Assembly: GCF_964656455.1 (NCBI RefSeq)
Contig: NC_135726.1
Span: forward strand, 18,425,168 to 18,489,167
DNA from: Halichoerus grypus
Lineage: Eukaryota; Chordata; Mammalia; Carnivora; Phocidae
Length of the DNA stretch: 64,000 bases
Reading direction: 5' to 3'
A program made the translations under genes and the position numbers. Positions 39,277-52,400 of this stretch are shown one piece after another; position 1 is the first letter of the stretch, and the number at the start of each line of letters is the position of its first letter. Under the pieces are notes generated by a model. It did not search any database and was not told where the DNA came from. It was given only the letters and a program-made list of their open reading frames with translations.

Positions 39277-39445
39277 CTTTTTTTAAAAGATTTTATCCGT
39301 GTATTTGACAGAGAGAGAGCGCACAAGCCCGGGGAGCAGCAGGCAGAGGGAAAGGGAGAAGCAGACTCCCCGCTGAGCAGGGACCCTGGGATCATGACCT
39401 GAGCCGAAGGCAGATGCTTAACTGACTGAGCCACTCAGGCGCCCC
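39277..39445 (-). mobile_element. CanSINE, internally deleted, inside an L2
   Basis: Lies between two L2-like segments. The central piece after 'cgctgagcagggaccctggg' is missing. Confidence 0.85.
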
Positions 39446-39559
39446 AGACACTAAACTTTCAAGGGCTAAAGTGAAATAGTCTTCCAGAACAAAGTTTTGT
39501 TTAAGAGAAAAATATTTAGTACTGCCTCAGCTTTTAAATTTAAAATTTAAAAAATCAGA

Positions 39560-39910
39560 TCTAGTAGTTCCAGCTACAAGGTCAAGCATCAAGGCCTTAG
39601 CCTTTAGCTCTCCTTCTGCTTAAAACCCCTTAGAACTTTCCGATTGGCTCACTTGTTTAGGTCCCAGCAAAAACGTTACTTCCTGTCACATCTTCCCTAA
39701 TTCTTCCTTTATTTGACCTAATCACTATTTATCCCATGATGCTATTTTAGTTAATTCACAGCCATCTATCACTTCACCACTTAATTACTTATTAATTGTT
39801 CATCTTCCCCAGGAGATGTAAACTTCACTAGGAGAGGAACTTCGCCCATTTTATTCATCTCTAGAAAACTGCCCTGCACATATTTGGCTTACAATAAATA
39901 CTTGTCAAAT
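39560..39910 (+). repeat. L2 LINE 3' end
   Basis: Repeats the 'cttcctgtcacatcttccc' to 'ctgccctgcacatatttggc' and 'ttacaataaatacttgtcaa' order. Confidence 0.6.
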
Positions 39911-40133
39911 AAAAAAATAAAAATTTAAAAAATTTAAAAATCAGTTTCCTGGTTGTACTCACCACATTTCAAGTGTTTGATAGTCACATGTGGTTAGTAT
40001 CTACCATACTGGAGACATCGTGGATATAGATTATCTTCTCTAATCAAAAATTTCCCTCTGTATCTTATCTCCTCACATTTCCTAATGTTTCTGAAACCCA
40101 AATAAGGCCAATAATGACCCTAAATTGCTTAAG

Positions 40134-40341
40134 TTTTTTTTTTTTTTTGACAGTGAGTGAGCACAAGCAGGACAGGGGGTTATGGGGGTGGGGTGGGGCA
40201 GAGGGAGAGGGAGAGAATCCCAAGCAGGCTCCACATTCAGTGTGGAGCACAACGTGGGGCTCAATTCCAGGACTCTGAGATGGTGACCCGAGCCAAAATC
40301 AAGAGTCGGATGCTCAATCGACTGAACCACCCAGGTGCCCC
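40134..40341 (-). mobile_element. CanSINE
   Basis: Older subtype. Target duplication 'ttgcttaa' extended on both sides ('aaattgcttaag', 'aagttgcttaaa'). Confidence 0.88.
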
Positions 40342-40506
40342 AAAGTTGCTTAAATTATTTTAACCAAAAGTTGAGATTTAACTTAAGACAGCAACTGTTT
40401 TAAAGCATCCTATATTGAAAAGAGCCAAACTACCATTTCCACCTATGATCCCACCCTACAATTTTAATTTTCTGGCCTTGACACATTTTTGAAATGCCAT
40501 ATATGG

Positions 40507-40696
40507 CACTTGGGTGGCTCAGTCGGTTGGGCATCTGCCTTCGGCTCAGGTCATGATGCCAGGGTCCTGGGATGGAGCCCCGTGTCAGGCTCCCTGCTCA
40601 GTGGGGAGTCTGCTTCTCCCTCTCCCTCTGCCCACTCCCCCTCCACCGCTCACACTAGCTCACGCTCTCTCTCAAATAAATAAAATCTTTTTTAAA
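40507..40696 (+). mobile_element. CanSINE, with TSD
   Basis: Target duplication 'aaatgccatatatg' versus 'aaatgccatgtatg'. Confidence 0.92.
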
Positions 40697-40992
40697 AATG
40701 CCATGTATGTACATGTGGTGGTGCTGCAAGAAAAAAACTGATGCTATCTAGGGGTAATCATGCCTTGAAATATGCCTGCAAAAGACAAATATTGGGAGAT
40801 CAAAACACCAATGTTGTCTTGTAAATACACACACACAGATGTGGCAGTGTGCTGTGGTGGTTTTAAAAATATGTCCACAACCCCTTTGACACACCACCCT
40901 TGAAGAGATGAAGCTTAATACTCCTCCATTTGGGTGTGGGCCTGACCCTGTGACTCACTTCTAACATAGAATATGGCACCCCAAGATTAGGG

Positions 40993-41392
40993 TTTTTTTT
41001 TAAGATTTTATTTATTTCAGGGGCGCTTGGGTGGCTCAGTCGTTAAGCGTCTGCCTTCGGCTCAGGTCACGATCCCGGGGTCCTGGGATTGAGCCCCGCA
41101 TCGGGCTCCCTGCTTGGCGGGAAGCCTGCTTCTCCCTCTCCCACTCCCCTTGCTTGTGTTCCCTCTCTTGCTGTGTCTGTCAGATAAATAAATTTAAAAA
41201 AATCTTAAAAGAAAAAAAAAAGATTTTATTTATTTCAGAGACAGTACGGGCAGGGGGAGAGGAAAAGGACCAATCCCTGCTAAGCATGGAGCCCAAGGGC
41301 GGGGGGGGGGGGCAGTGCTCCATCCCAGCACCCTGAGATCATGACCTGAACCTAAGTCAGACACTTATCCGACTGAGCCACCCAGGCGCCCC
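40993..41392 (-). mobile_element. CanSINE split by a second CanSINE
   Basis: Outer element: 40993-41020 and 41221-41392, interrupted at its 'gattttatttatttcag' segment. Outer target 'ccaagattaggtttt' versus 'ccaaggttaggtttt'. A G-run lies at 41297-41312. Confidence 0.9.
41021..41219 (+). mobile_element. CanSINE nested inside another CanSINE
   Basis: Inserted in opposite orientation with a 19-nt duplication of the host SINE ('aagattttatttatttcag', 41002-41020 and 41220-41238). Confidence 0.94.
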
Positions 41393-42170
41393 CAAGGTTA
41401 GGTTTTTAAAAAGACTGTGGCTTCCATCTTGAATCACTAGCTCTAGGGAAAGCCAGCTGCCAAGCTGTGATCTGCCCTATGGAGACACCCACATGGCAAG
41501 AAGCTCAGGGTCTCCATTCCAAAACCTAGCAAGAAATCAAGGGCTTTCACCCAATGGTCTCTGAAAAACTGGCCAGTCAATGACCAATCGAGTGGGCTTA
41601 GAAGGGGATCTTTCAGCCACAGTCAAGCTTTGAGATGACTGTAGCCTGGGCTGACAACCTGACTCTAACCTCAGGAGAGACCTTGGACCAGACCACTGAA
41701 CTTAGCCTCTTCCAGATTTCTGACCCACAGAAACTGTGAGATGATGTTTACTTTTTAGGCTGCTAGGCTTTGGAGCACTGTGTTATCCAGTAATGGATAA
41801 ATCATACAAGGGCTTATAGCTTGAAAAAGCTCCCCATTGCCAAATAAAGCATAAATCAATTAAGGTATTTGTTTTCCCAAGCAGCCCCAAACTAGCATAT
41901 CCAAATACCTGTTTCTAGAAATGATATACTTACTAAAACCATGATGCTATTGCTGAAACCACTTGTGAAATTAACCCTCAGAGTATGAATCTTATTCTCT
42001 GGAATTTTGCTTAATGGTGCCAATTCACCATTTGTATTTGTTATTTGCAGTAAATATGGTGGTGATTAAGTAAATTTTTTCATTATGAATCAAGCTTAAG
42101 GCATGTTTCTAAAGTAAAAAGCTGGTATAGGAAAAATGCCAAGGAAAATCCTAAGTATGTTTTCTTTCTT

Positions 42171-42365
42171 TTTTCAGATTTATTTACTTATTTGAGAGAG
42201 AGAGAAAGCATGAGCAGGAGGGGCAGAGGGAGAGGGAGAGAGAATCCCAAGCTCACTCCGTGCTGAGCACAGGGTCTGGCGCAGGGCTTGATCACAACCC
42301 TGAGATCACTACCTGAGCTGAAACCAAGAGTCAGACGCTCAACCTACTGTGCCACCCAGGAGCCC
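42171..42365 (-). mobile_element. CanSINE
   Basis: Target duplication 'tcctaagtatgtttt' versus 'tcctaagtacgtttg'. Lies just downstream of the CBFB 3' end. Confidence 0.9.
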
Positions 42366-42595
42366 AAGTCCTAAGTACGTTTGATATTGTGATATTTACA
42401 TTAAAGGTTTTCTTTGGAATCAGCGGAAATGACCACTAGATGCCACTGTTGTTGTTTTTTTAAGGTTAAAAAAAAAAAAATGAAAGAACATTTTGGAAAC
42501 AAAAAAGTCAATTTTCATATCATAATGAGCACCAGAACAGAAATTGTTGGTTTATGTCAATGAAGAACCAAGACCTTTTTTTCACTACAGAGAAG

Positions 42596-42601
42596 TTTAT
42601 T
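42596..42601 (-). terminator. CBFB: CBFB poly(A) signal (AATAAA on minus strand)
   Basis: 'tttatt' on the plus strand gives AATAAACTTCTCTG on the minus strand, followed by GGTCTTGGTTC about 25 nt later. It lies 2.2 kb beyond the CBFB stop, close to the 2.3 kb 3' UTR length known for human CBFB. Confidence 0.7.
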
Positions 42602-43347
42602 GTGAAAGTAAATGAAACATACAAACATACAGTATGGCTAATGGTGGCAAAAGCAATCTGGTAGCTTAAGGCAAGTTTTAATGGAGATGAATTTAGAAAA
42701 GATGATGCAATGATGTAATTTTGTTTAAATATAGATTATGGAAAAATATCAAATTGCATCAATAACTTAATAAAAGTTTTCAAAGCCTGCACTACTGGAG
42801 AAAAAGGGCTCATGATCTTAATGCCAGCATTAAGACAGACGGAAGCAGCACTGAGCTGAATGACAGGAAAAATCGAGTATTTACAGAAGGATGGCAATAT
42901 GAACATTTAATAACATTTGATCTTAGTTACTGGTGGAATGAAAGCCCTTAGCTAGAAGCAATAGAGAAAAATGTACCATCATCATCATGTTATTAAAAAA
43001 ATTAAGTGCAGAAGTCAAAAACCAAGGAGCTCTGTGATAAAGGAACCTTAAAACACCACTTTAAGGGCCACTTAAAAGGCGATTCCCTCAGGGGAAGTTA
43101 GGGCACTGAGTGTGTAAACATGTGAGCTGCACAATACTAAATACCAACCAAATTCATTCATAGTACTTAGTTACACAAGATCAGCATGGTCTTTTATGAT
43201 GCATTATTGTTTATAACAATTTAAACACACTCCTTACCATGCATGACTTCAAATATATAACAAATATTTTTATTCTGACATACAGGATATGTTTGTGAAT
43301 TATAAGACCTATATACAATGAAAGTCACACCTCCCTCATCAGTCAAG

Positions 43348-43392
<45 letters not shown>
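43348..43392. repeat. (AT)n(GT)n microsatellite in CBFB 3' UTR
   Basis: About five AT units followed by about 17 GT units; read as CA/TA repeats in the CBFB transcript. Confidence 0.93.
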
Positions 43393-43395
<3 letters not shown>

Positions 43396-44794
43396 AAATG
43401 CAATGACCTTATTCAGACTTCAGTTTCTTTTCTGAATTGACCATGTCAGTTTTTCAAACTCTTTAAAATAATGCCATTCTATTATGATAAAATACATTTT
43501 TGCAAAAATTCAGAAATGTAGTAACATTTAATGAATGTGACATGAAAAATATTTGTAAGGAGGTGCCAAATGACTTAGCACTTTTTTCCAGTCTTGTATT
43601 AAAAAAAAAAAAAGTTGCATCCAATTTGACAGTGAGCCTATTTAAAAAATATTCTCATACTAATTCATCTCAAAAGGTTCTATTAATAGTCCTTTTGGAA
43701 AATACCATATATATAACCTGTGAGTTTTTTTCCAGAGTAATTAATGAAGAAAATGTATCCTCTGCACAGATGAACATTTTCTCTCTAAGACTAATTTTTC
43801 ATCACCCAGCATTGTTTTTACAAAAGCATGCATTATAAAATACACATAAAAGCAGCTATCTTAAACATGATATTAATACAATATTACCTTGGTAGCTGAT
43901 TCATCACTGTCTCCAGTTTAATATGCTGTTACATACATGAAGAAAGCTCCAGTATCCCTTTTCTGATTGACTTAAAAAAATAAAATCCCTGAATAAAACA
44001 GAAGCCAGCCTGCGACTTCTTTAGGCATTTCAGTAGAGTATTATTACCATCTGTGGAGAATATCTCCACACAAACTCATGATTACAGAACAGAATGTAAA
44101 AGAGATCTGGGGCAGATTAGAGTTAATACCAATTAAAACATTTTATGTTTAAGGAAAAAAGGAAAAGGAGCTGATTATCAACATTTAAAAGGATACTGCA
44201 ACTTTAACAACTGTAAACTTTGTGTTAAAAGGCTGTGGCAGACAGCTCTATGCTACTAGGTTTTTAGCTTGTTTAAAATAATGCAAACACATCAGCAGTT
44301 TTAAAATGCCATAAACTATAAAAACACAGAAACAAAACAAATAACCACGAGTGTCTATCTAAAATGAAGCTGTGTAACCAACACATGTAAAATTCCAAAA
44401 ATAATTAGAACAACTGATTAGGGGGAAAACCCTCTGATAGAAATTTAAATTTCCTGACTTGTTCTTAAATGACATAATCTTTTAAATTAAAATGGAGGAA
44501 AAAAAGAGCTTTACAAATGGATAGTTTCAACTCACTAAAATAATGCCAACAAGGTAAGCTTGCATAGAAAAAAATTCAAATTACTGGCTACATGCATACA
44601 AAATTAGAAATGCAGGTATTATATAATCATAGTGCAAAACCATGGCAGTTTGTGATGTCTTGTTACTGCCTAAGGTTGAGAAATAGACCGCAGTACCTCC
44701 AGTTATCACAGTTTCTGGTCTTTTAATGATTATTTCTGCCAACTAGAAACAATGTATATGTAAAGATGGGTGGGCACATCTGCTGTGCTGCTAA

Positions 44795-44863
44795 TTAACG
44801 AAGTTTGAGGTCATCGCCACCACCTAAATTGGAACCAGGACTAGGGTCTTGTTGTCTTCTTGC
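44795..44863 (-). CDS. CBFB: CBFB exon 6 coding part, read in two frames
   Basis: The acceptor CGTTGCAG precedes GCAAGAAGAC. After the proximal exon 5 donor this exon is read as ARRQQDPSPGSNLGGGDD and so on for 22 codons. After the distal donor it is read in another frame as KKTTRP and stops at 44841-44843. Both ends match human isoforms. Confidence 0.9.
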   Translation of the reverse strand, partial: ARRQQDPSPGSNLGGGDDLKLR

Positions 44864-46437
44864 CTGCAACGACAAAATCATAATTGGGGGTCAAAACATG
44901 TTTTGAAAATCAAAGTGCTAGATAAATAAAGTATAAAGTAGCATTAAAAAAAAACAGTTTACAACTAAAAAATTTTCAGCCACTATCTCCATATGTAAGA
45001 GGAAAAAGAACAATTTAAATTAGGTATTACATATTTTGCTGAAGTTTCCATAAAAACCAAGAAAAAAATCTCATTATATTCAAAAGAGCATTATCAAAAT
45101 ATGTACTATGCATAAAAGAACAACAAATCTACATTTATAGTTCTTGGACTACAGGGTTAAACACATCATCCGTTCACCTTAGAATCAAAATTTCCCTTTT
45201 AATAGTACCTGACATTTATTGAGCACCAACTATATGCTGGGCACTGTTCTAAGCACTTTCCATGGATGAACTAATTAAAACCCTGTCAGCGGGACGCCTG
45301 GGTGGCTCAGTAGGTTAAGTATCTGCCTTCAACTCAGGTCATGATCCCAGGGTCCTGGGATCGAGTCCCGCATCGGGCTCCTTGCTCAGCGGGGAGCCTG
45401 CTTCTCTCCCTCTGCCTGCCTCTCCCTCTGCTTGTGTGCTCTCTCTCTAATAAATAAATAAATAAATAAAATCTTAAAACCCTGTCAGCAACCTATAACA
45501 TAGGTGCTGTTTATTTTACAGTCACACAAAAGTACACAGTGTACTAATGGTATGATTGAAAAATGTAGTAGTGAATTTCATCTTACAGTATGCCATCTCT
45601 GCCACACAAGTTTTAAATAAAAACCTCTACCTCATGTAATAAAATCATTACTATGGATAAAGTATTGTCTCAAAAGCAAAAATGGATGCTCTTAGAGCTT
45701 CCACTAAGAAGAACCACTTCAGGGAGGCCACCATCTAAGAGCAAGAATAAACAGAACTTTATTTTATTTTATTTTTTATTTATTTATTTTTTTAAAAGAT
45801 TTTATTTATTTGACAGAGAGAACACAAGCAGAGGGAGACAGAGGGAGAAGCAGGCTCCCTGCTGAGCAAGGAGCCCGATGTGGGACTCGATCCCAGGACT
45901 CTGGGATCATGACCCGGGCCGAAGGCAGCAGCTTAACGGACTGAGCCACCCAGGTGTCCCAAGAATAAACAGAATTTTAACTGCTTTTGGTTATATACAT
46001 AAAAGTTAAAGGCCAGGTTCTATTTCTCCAAAGTAGAAATAATGGACATGACTATACTTTACAGATACCTTTATTGCATAATTGCATAAATATGGAGGGA
46101 AGAAAGACCTGGAGTACAACACAAAAATTTGTTACTTAACAAGTGCAATTCTTAGAAAACAAACAAAACCCTCCCAAAAAACCAAGAGCAATTCTTAATA
46201 AATAAATTTAGATAAAACCTTAAAAAAAAAAAAACAAAACTGGGGAAAAAAATTGCAGTCCTTGATCCACTTACATAACCAGAAGTATTTTTACGACAAA
46301 ATTAACGACTAAGAGGTTTGACAATTATAGACACTGAGGTTTTCAAGTTCACTTTATTTATTTATTTTTTTTTTAAATTTTGAGGGTCATCAAGGATCTT
46401 TTTTTTATTTTTTTATTTTTTAAGATTTTATTTATTT

Positions 46438-46468
<31 letters not shown>

Positions 46469-49400
46469 CACATGAGAGGGGGAGGGTCAGAGGGAGAAGC
46501 AGACTCCCTGCTGAGCAGGGAGCCCGATGCGGGACTCGATCCCAGGACTCTAGGATCATGACCTGAGCCGAAGGCAGTCGCTTAACCAACTGAGCCACCC
46601 AGGCGCCCCAAGTTCACTTTAGAATAAACATTTCCAGTTAAACTATCGATGGCAAATTTCTTAATAGAGAACATCTAACAGCTAACAGGTTCTGTGTGAC
46701 ACTCTCTGCTACTATAAAGTTTTTCTTTAAACAAGTGCCCCTTTGGTCCACATACAACATTAATTCTCAGTCTCTTTTACAAATTCCAATGAGTGTTTCT
46801 TCCATAAGCTTTCTTTAGTGACTATAAATGGGAATCAAACACAAGCATCTGATCGTTTACAGATCCTGGTTCTTTTAGCAATGGTTTTCCTATGTTAGAC
46901 AATGGCGAGTCCATTTTACCAGTAGTTCAGGCAAAAAAGCTTGAAGTCACCCTAACATCTCTTTCTCTCACACTCAATGGTGGGCTCTGACAGCTCTACA
47001 TTAACAATGTCCTGAATCTGAGCGCTTCTGACTGCCTCCACCCCTAACCCTAAGTCCACGCCACCACCATTCTTCATCGGGATCTCGTCTGTAGTCACCT
47101 CTGATAATAGATATATATATCTGCCAGTAATTGAGACCACCATGAAATCACCTGTGCAATCTTAAGCTAAATGGAATCATGTATTATAATCACCAAGTGA
47201 TTCTTCATTGTCTATGTCAGTTTTCGGAAACAAATCTAACCAAAGATCGAAATATTCTGGTTTCAGTTCTTAAGATCTGACACGGTTGTTACAGAAAAAG
47301 CATTCTTGGGGCGCCTGGGTGGCTCAGTCGTTAAACGTCTGCCTTCGGCTCAGGTCATGATCCCAGAGTCCTGGGATCGAGCCCTGTATTGGGCTCTCTG
47401 CTCAGCGGGAAGCCTGCTTCTCCCTCTCCCACTCCCCCTGCTTGTATTCCTTCTCTCGCTGTCTCTACGATCTTAAAACAAAACAAAACAAAACAAAAGA
47501 AAAAGCATTCTTGACCTTCAAAGAAACATCTCAACAAGTCATACTTGTACTGCATGATCAAATTTGGTCAGAAGCTCCAGCAATGTTGTCATTTCTCAAG
47601 AGCATTATTGTTGTTTAGATAAAAAGGACACTGCCTTGTTCACTTTGAAACAAATCAAGTAAAACCCAACACTAACTTCTGTACTCTTATAAATTTTGAT
47701 ACATTCCTCTAGCAGATTTTAATTATTTTTATTAGCATACTGCTCACTAACTAAATTTTAGCATATTTCTTTCAATTACTAGTCATGTTAAAGTTATGCT
47801 GCATGGTATGGACTGAAAAAGCTATGGAATGCATATTCATAAAAAAAAACCACCCCAAAAACAAAAACAAACAACCACCCAAAAACAAAAAAGCCACTTT
47901 AAGTTCCATACAAAATCAATGCTAAATGTAGTATAAGGACAGATCAATTCTGCAAAATCACAGATGGCGATATAAGCATCTGGGTTCAGTCAATGAAGGT
48001 TAGAAAGGGGCTGAGCAATGAAGAAACAGAGAAAAATCAATCCTAATTATATATTAACAAAACACTATTAACCTACCAATAATATTTTGTCAAAAGGGTA
48101 TTTTAGCTTTTGTCTTGGGATAGGAGTAATTTTCAAATTACTTTAATAATAATGGGATAACTTCAAGTGAGTGATGGCCTTCATAAGCAGTAATCAGCAG
48201 CTGGAGTTCTCCCTTCTGTTCATGGCTGTGCCGAAGTTGCTATGGGTTTATTTGTTTAAAATGTATTTTGGTAAAGGCATAGAGAAGAGTAAAGTTGTCT
48301 TGTTATTTACTTGTGTTTGCAGTTTATTTACACTGTGAAGAAGGAATTAGGAAGATGTAATGGAAGACACTGTGAAGGAAAAACAAAAATAGGACAAATG
48401 AGAGAGCTGGGGAAGGACTTCAACAGAGGGTGAGAGCAGAAGAGGGAGGAATAAGAGCTGGGAGACTGGGAGGAAATTTATTGTTCGGAGGGAAGATGTA
48501 CAGACTGTCACATGAAGGAAACAAACAGAAACAGACTTAGGTTCAGTGAAATAGCTTCCACAGGACTGGTATTCAACAACTGGATGAGCTTTCTAACGAA
48601 AGCAAGATGTTTTAGAAGGAATTCTATGAGTAATTGGCTAGACTAGATGGTGGCTAAGAAACTCTCTGAACCTGATTATTATAAAAGCATAAAGTCCATG
48701 ATTTCTAGTTTCTTTTCCTCGGTCAATCCACATGGGCCCTTGATTCTAACTTATTAACAGCTATTTCAGAATAGGGGTTTAATATAAAGCAGACACCCAC
48801 AAGCCTGTTCAGAATATAAATCTGTTTTTAATATTTATAAAGAATTTGGGACGCCTGGGTGGCTTCGTCGGTAAGCATCTGCCTTCGGCTCACGTCATGA
48901 TCTCAGGGTCCTGGGATCGAGTCCCGCATCGGGCTCCTTGCTCAGTGGGGAGCCTGCTTCTCTCCCTCTGCCTGCTCTGCCTGCCACTCCCCCTGCTTGT
49001 GCTGACAAATAAATACAATCTTTAAAATATACATATTTTTAAAGAATTAATCTAGACATTTTAAAAAAGATTTTATTTATTTGAGAGAGCGAGACAGCAC
49101 AAGCAGGGGGAGTGGCAGAGGGAGAGGGAGAAGCAGGCTCCCAGCTGAGCAGGGAGCCCAGATGTGGAGCTCGATCCTAGGACCCTGGGATCGTGACCTG
49201 AGCCGAGGGCAAATGCCCAACAGACCGAGCCACCCAGGTGCTCCTCATCTAGACATTTTACTACAGACCTCTTACTACCAGTTGCTCCTGTTTTCTTTCT
49301 TTCAATATACCACTGTCCAGAAACATGGCAAATCCAGTTTTGAGGAGGCAGTCATGAGATGAGCCCAAAATAGAGTGACAAAGAACAGTCACCTGGCACT

Positions 49401-52400
49401 GAGTTTTCCCTACTGGTCAGGGCTGTGCAGAAGTAGCCAAGAGCAGGGATGCCCAAATGAAAATGAATAAAACTTCTTTTGGTTGATTTCCATTCTTTTG
49501 GTATCAAGATTATCAAATTGCTGAAAACTCTTCACGAGAAAATGTTCTAATACTTAAAAATAGCTCCAACTTACTGAGTATAATATACTATTTTCACACA
49601 CTATGCTTACACTTTATGTCTGACACTTGACTAAACGTCAGAGCACAGAATTACAGATTTTTAGAGTGGCAAAGTCCATCAGAGATTTAGCTCAACTCTA
49701 ATCTTACAAACTGTGAGCCTGAAGCCAAGAAGGTTAAGTGATTCCCCAAGGTTTCATCATTAGCTGGTCCCAACCGCTAAAGCTGGAGGAGTCACAAAGT
49801 AGAAATTTTAAGTCCTAATATGACAGAAGGGAGTGTACTTTCTCCAAATGCAAAAAGGTAAAAACCAGGTCAGCAGACAATCATAAACACCTGTCAGGTA
49901 AGGAGACTGCAAGAGCTGGTCTAACAGGCATGTAAAAAAAAATAGTTCTTATAAAGTATACAACTTCAGGAAAACTTTACATATAAAGTGTTATTTCAAA
50001 ATAAAAGAGATAGTGGAAATAATCTACATTTCCAGATGTAGACTGGGATGGCTCTACCACTTTAGCTATGTGATCTTAGACAAGTTTCTTACTCTCGTTC
50101 AGCCTCAGTGTTTTAAGAACCAAATGTGAAACGAATACTGTAGTGTATACTGCCTGGCATATAGAGTTAAGTACTCACACTGTCGTTATTACAACAAAGC
50201 TGCTCATCACGTCCCAATATATGTGTATGAACATTTGAAATGTTAAAAAAAAAAAAAAAAAACAACCCTGCATCCTGTCAATAAGATGTAATTTTTACAA
50301 ACTAAAACAAGGTTAGGACAAAATAAATTTTAATGAAGCTTGCATCTCCTATGATAGAGAGCAAAGACTTTAAAAAAAAAAAAGATTTTACTTATTTGAG
50401 AGAGCGAGCGAGAGAGCACAGGAGCAGAGGGACAGGAAGAGGGAGAAGCAGACTTTCCTGCTGAGCAGGGAGCCTGACATGGGGCTTGATCCCAGAAGCC
50501 TGGGATCATGACCTGAGCTGAAGGCAGATGCTTAACCGACTGAGCCACCCAGGAGCCCCAAAAAGACACTCTTTCTTGGTATAGGAGCAGGCAGATCTAG
50601 TATCCTCTTCCTCCCTCACCAATCCTCTTCCGGTTCTCATTCTTAGTCTGAGTTCATAGTCCCGCTTCACTCTCATCTATTGCCTTTACCCAAAAGACAT
50701 GTTAGGAAGGCCCAGTATAGACAGATTTTTATGTTAATTTGTCCTTACACAAAAATGAGTGTTGGTACAGTTAAAGTGATTTGAAAACTGAAGTCTGCGG
50801 GAATTTAAAATAGTGGCTGCGATTGTTTTTTTCTCGGACCACACAGAATCGAAGGCTCCAAAAACATACAAAACACAAATACAAAAACCACATAAAGCCT
50901 TTTGCCTGTTTTATTTCCAAAAAGTTTCCACCTAAAACTCTCCTATGATTTGCTGAATTGTATTAAAACTGCCTATAGTAAAATAAGCAGTAATTATTTA
51001 CCCATTCTCTGACATTAAAGATAAGAAACTAACCAGATGAAAGCATTTTCTGCGTAATGACAGAGAAAATCTCTTTCAGCACCCTGTCACCATGCAGCTG
51101 AATTAAGAGCCAACAGTACGTTATAGTTTTAGAAAGTGAAGAGGCCAATCAAGCTGAAGACAGTCTCTAGACATAGGGAGTGTACATGAGCTGCTATCAA
51201 TAACACAGGCATCATTCCAATGTATTTATGACCACAGCACTCATTCTGTCCTTTATTAACCTCAATTTTTCACAAAATCCCAAAGTAAGGCATTAGAATT
51301 ATAGTTATACAGATGTGTGACCTGAAGAGAACTGCCATCAGTAATGCATCAAACATTTTCAAATCAGGGAAGGAATCCCAGGTAAAAAGACACTTGGCTA
51401 CTACTATGTGGCAACAGATAGCAATGGGCAGGCACTTCACAGAAGAAATTTGATTATTTTTTCTTTTTTAATGTCTAATTTTTTATTAAAATACAGAATA
51501 GTGCACAGATCATAAATATGTAACTTGATGAATTTCCCATTAAATGAACACACCCATGTAACTAGCACCCAGATCAAGCAATATAATACTACCCAAACTT
51601 GGGAAGTTCCCCTTGTGCTCTCCCCTCTCCCTCGTCACTACTCACCCCCTGGGTAACCACTACCTCCACTTCTAACAGAACCCAGAAAAATTCAAAACCC
51701 TTTACTGTTGTTAAAAACCAAACCAAAAACAAACAAACAAAACAACCAATACCAGAATATAAAATATCTTGGCAAAATATCTCTGGACTTTCACATTCTG
51801 AAGTTAGGATATGCCTGCTTTTACTGCCACTCCAGATACATTGTGAGCCAAAGTGAATAGAAAGAGGAAGTGAGCCCATTTAAGAGTCAGACACTGTGCT
51901 GGCAGCAACCTGGGAGGTAGGACCTTAGCCCTGATTTTACAGATGAGGCTCACAAGGATAAGTAACTTTCCTAATGTCACAAGACAACAAATAGGAGAGC
52001 CAGGATTTAAAACCAGAGCAATCTATTACAAACCTCATGGTCATTTTACTACATAAAAGGTTCTTACGTTACATTCTGTCAGCTACTGGGTTCCATGAAA
52101 ACACCCCAGGCACTACAGAAGGAAATCAGAGTAATTCCCACCCAGAGCAGTACCCCTTTTCTCTACCATATACATTGGGGTTCTCTATAAAATTTCAAAT
52201 GAAGGAAGGATTTCACATTTATAGAAAAAACCCATATGCCAGAGATACAGATAGTAAGTTCTAGAATCTAGAATCTTCTAGTTCCATCATTTTGTGTTAA
52301 CACTAAAAACAAATTTTATTTCTTTTCTAAAGAGGTAATAGATATACAGGATACAAAATTCAAAAGGTCTAAAAGATAAACAGTGAAAAGTAATCACCCT

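Larger units (their letters stand above)
40850..41800 (+). repeat. Old LTR-like relic (MaLR type?), interrupted by SINEs
   Basis: 'gtgactcacttctaacatag', 'agactgtggcttccatcttg', 'acccacagaaactgtgagat' and 'ggctgctaggctttggagc' follow a familiar ancient mammalian LTR-like order. Family assignment is from memory and uncertain. No viral coding sequence. Confidence 0.4.
35171..42574. other. PHAF1-CBFB intergenic region
   Basis: Both flanking genes point left, so this separates the CBFB 3' end from the PHAF1 promoter. It holds CanSINEs, an old L1-like fragment, split L2 elements and an LTR-like relic. No gene recognised. Confidence 0.6.
42575..44794 (-). other. CBFB: CBFB 3' UTR
   Basis: Long AT-rich 3' UTR between the stop at 44795-44797 and the poly(A) signal at 42596. 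It has no CanSINE over 2.2 kb, which stands out because the surrounding DNA averages one per about 1.3 kb and suggests selective constraint. It contains an AT/GT dinucleotide repeat at 43348-43392. Confidence 0.7.
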
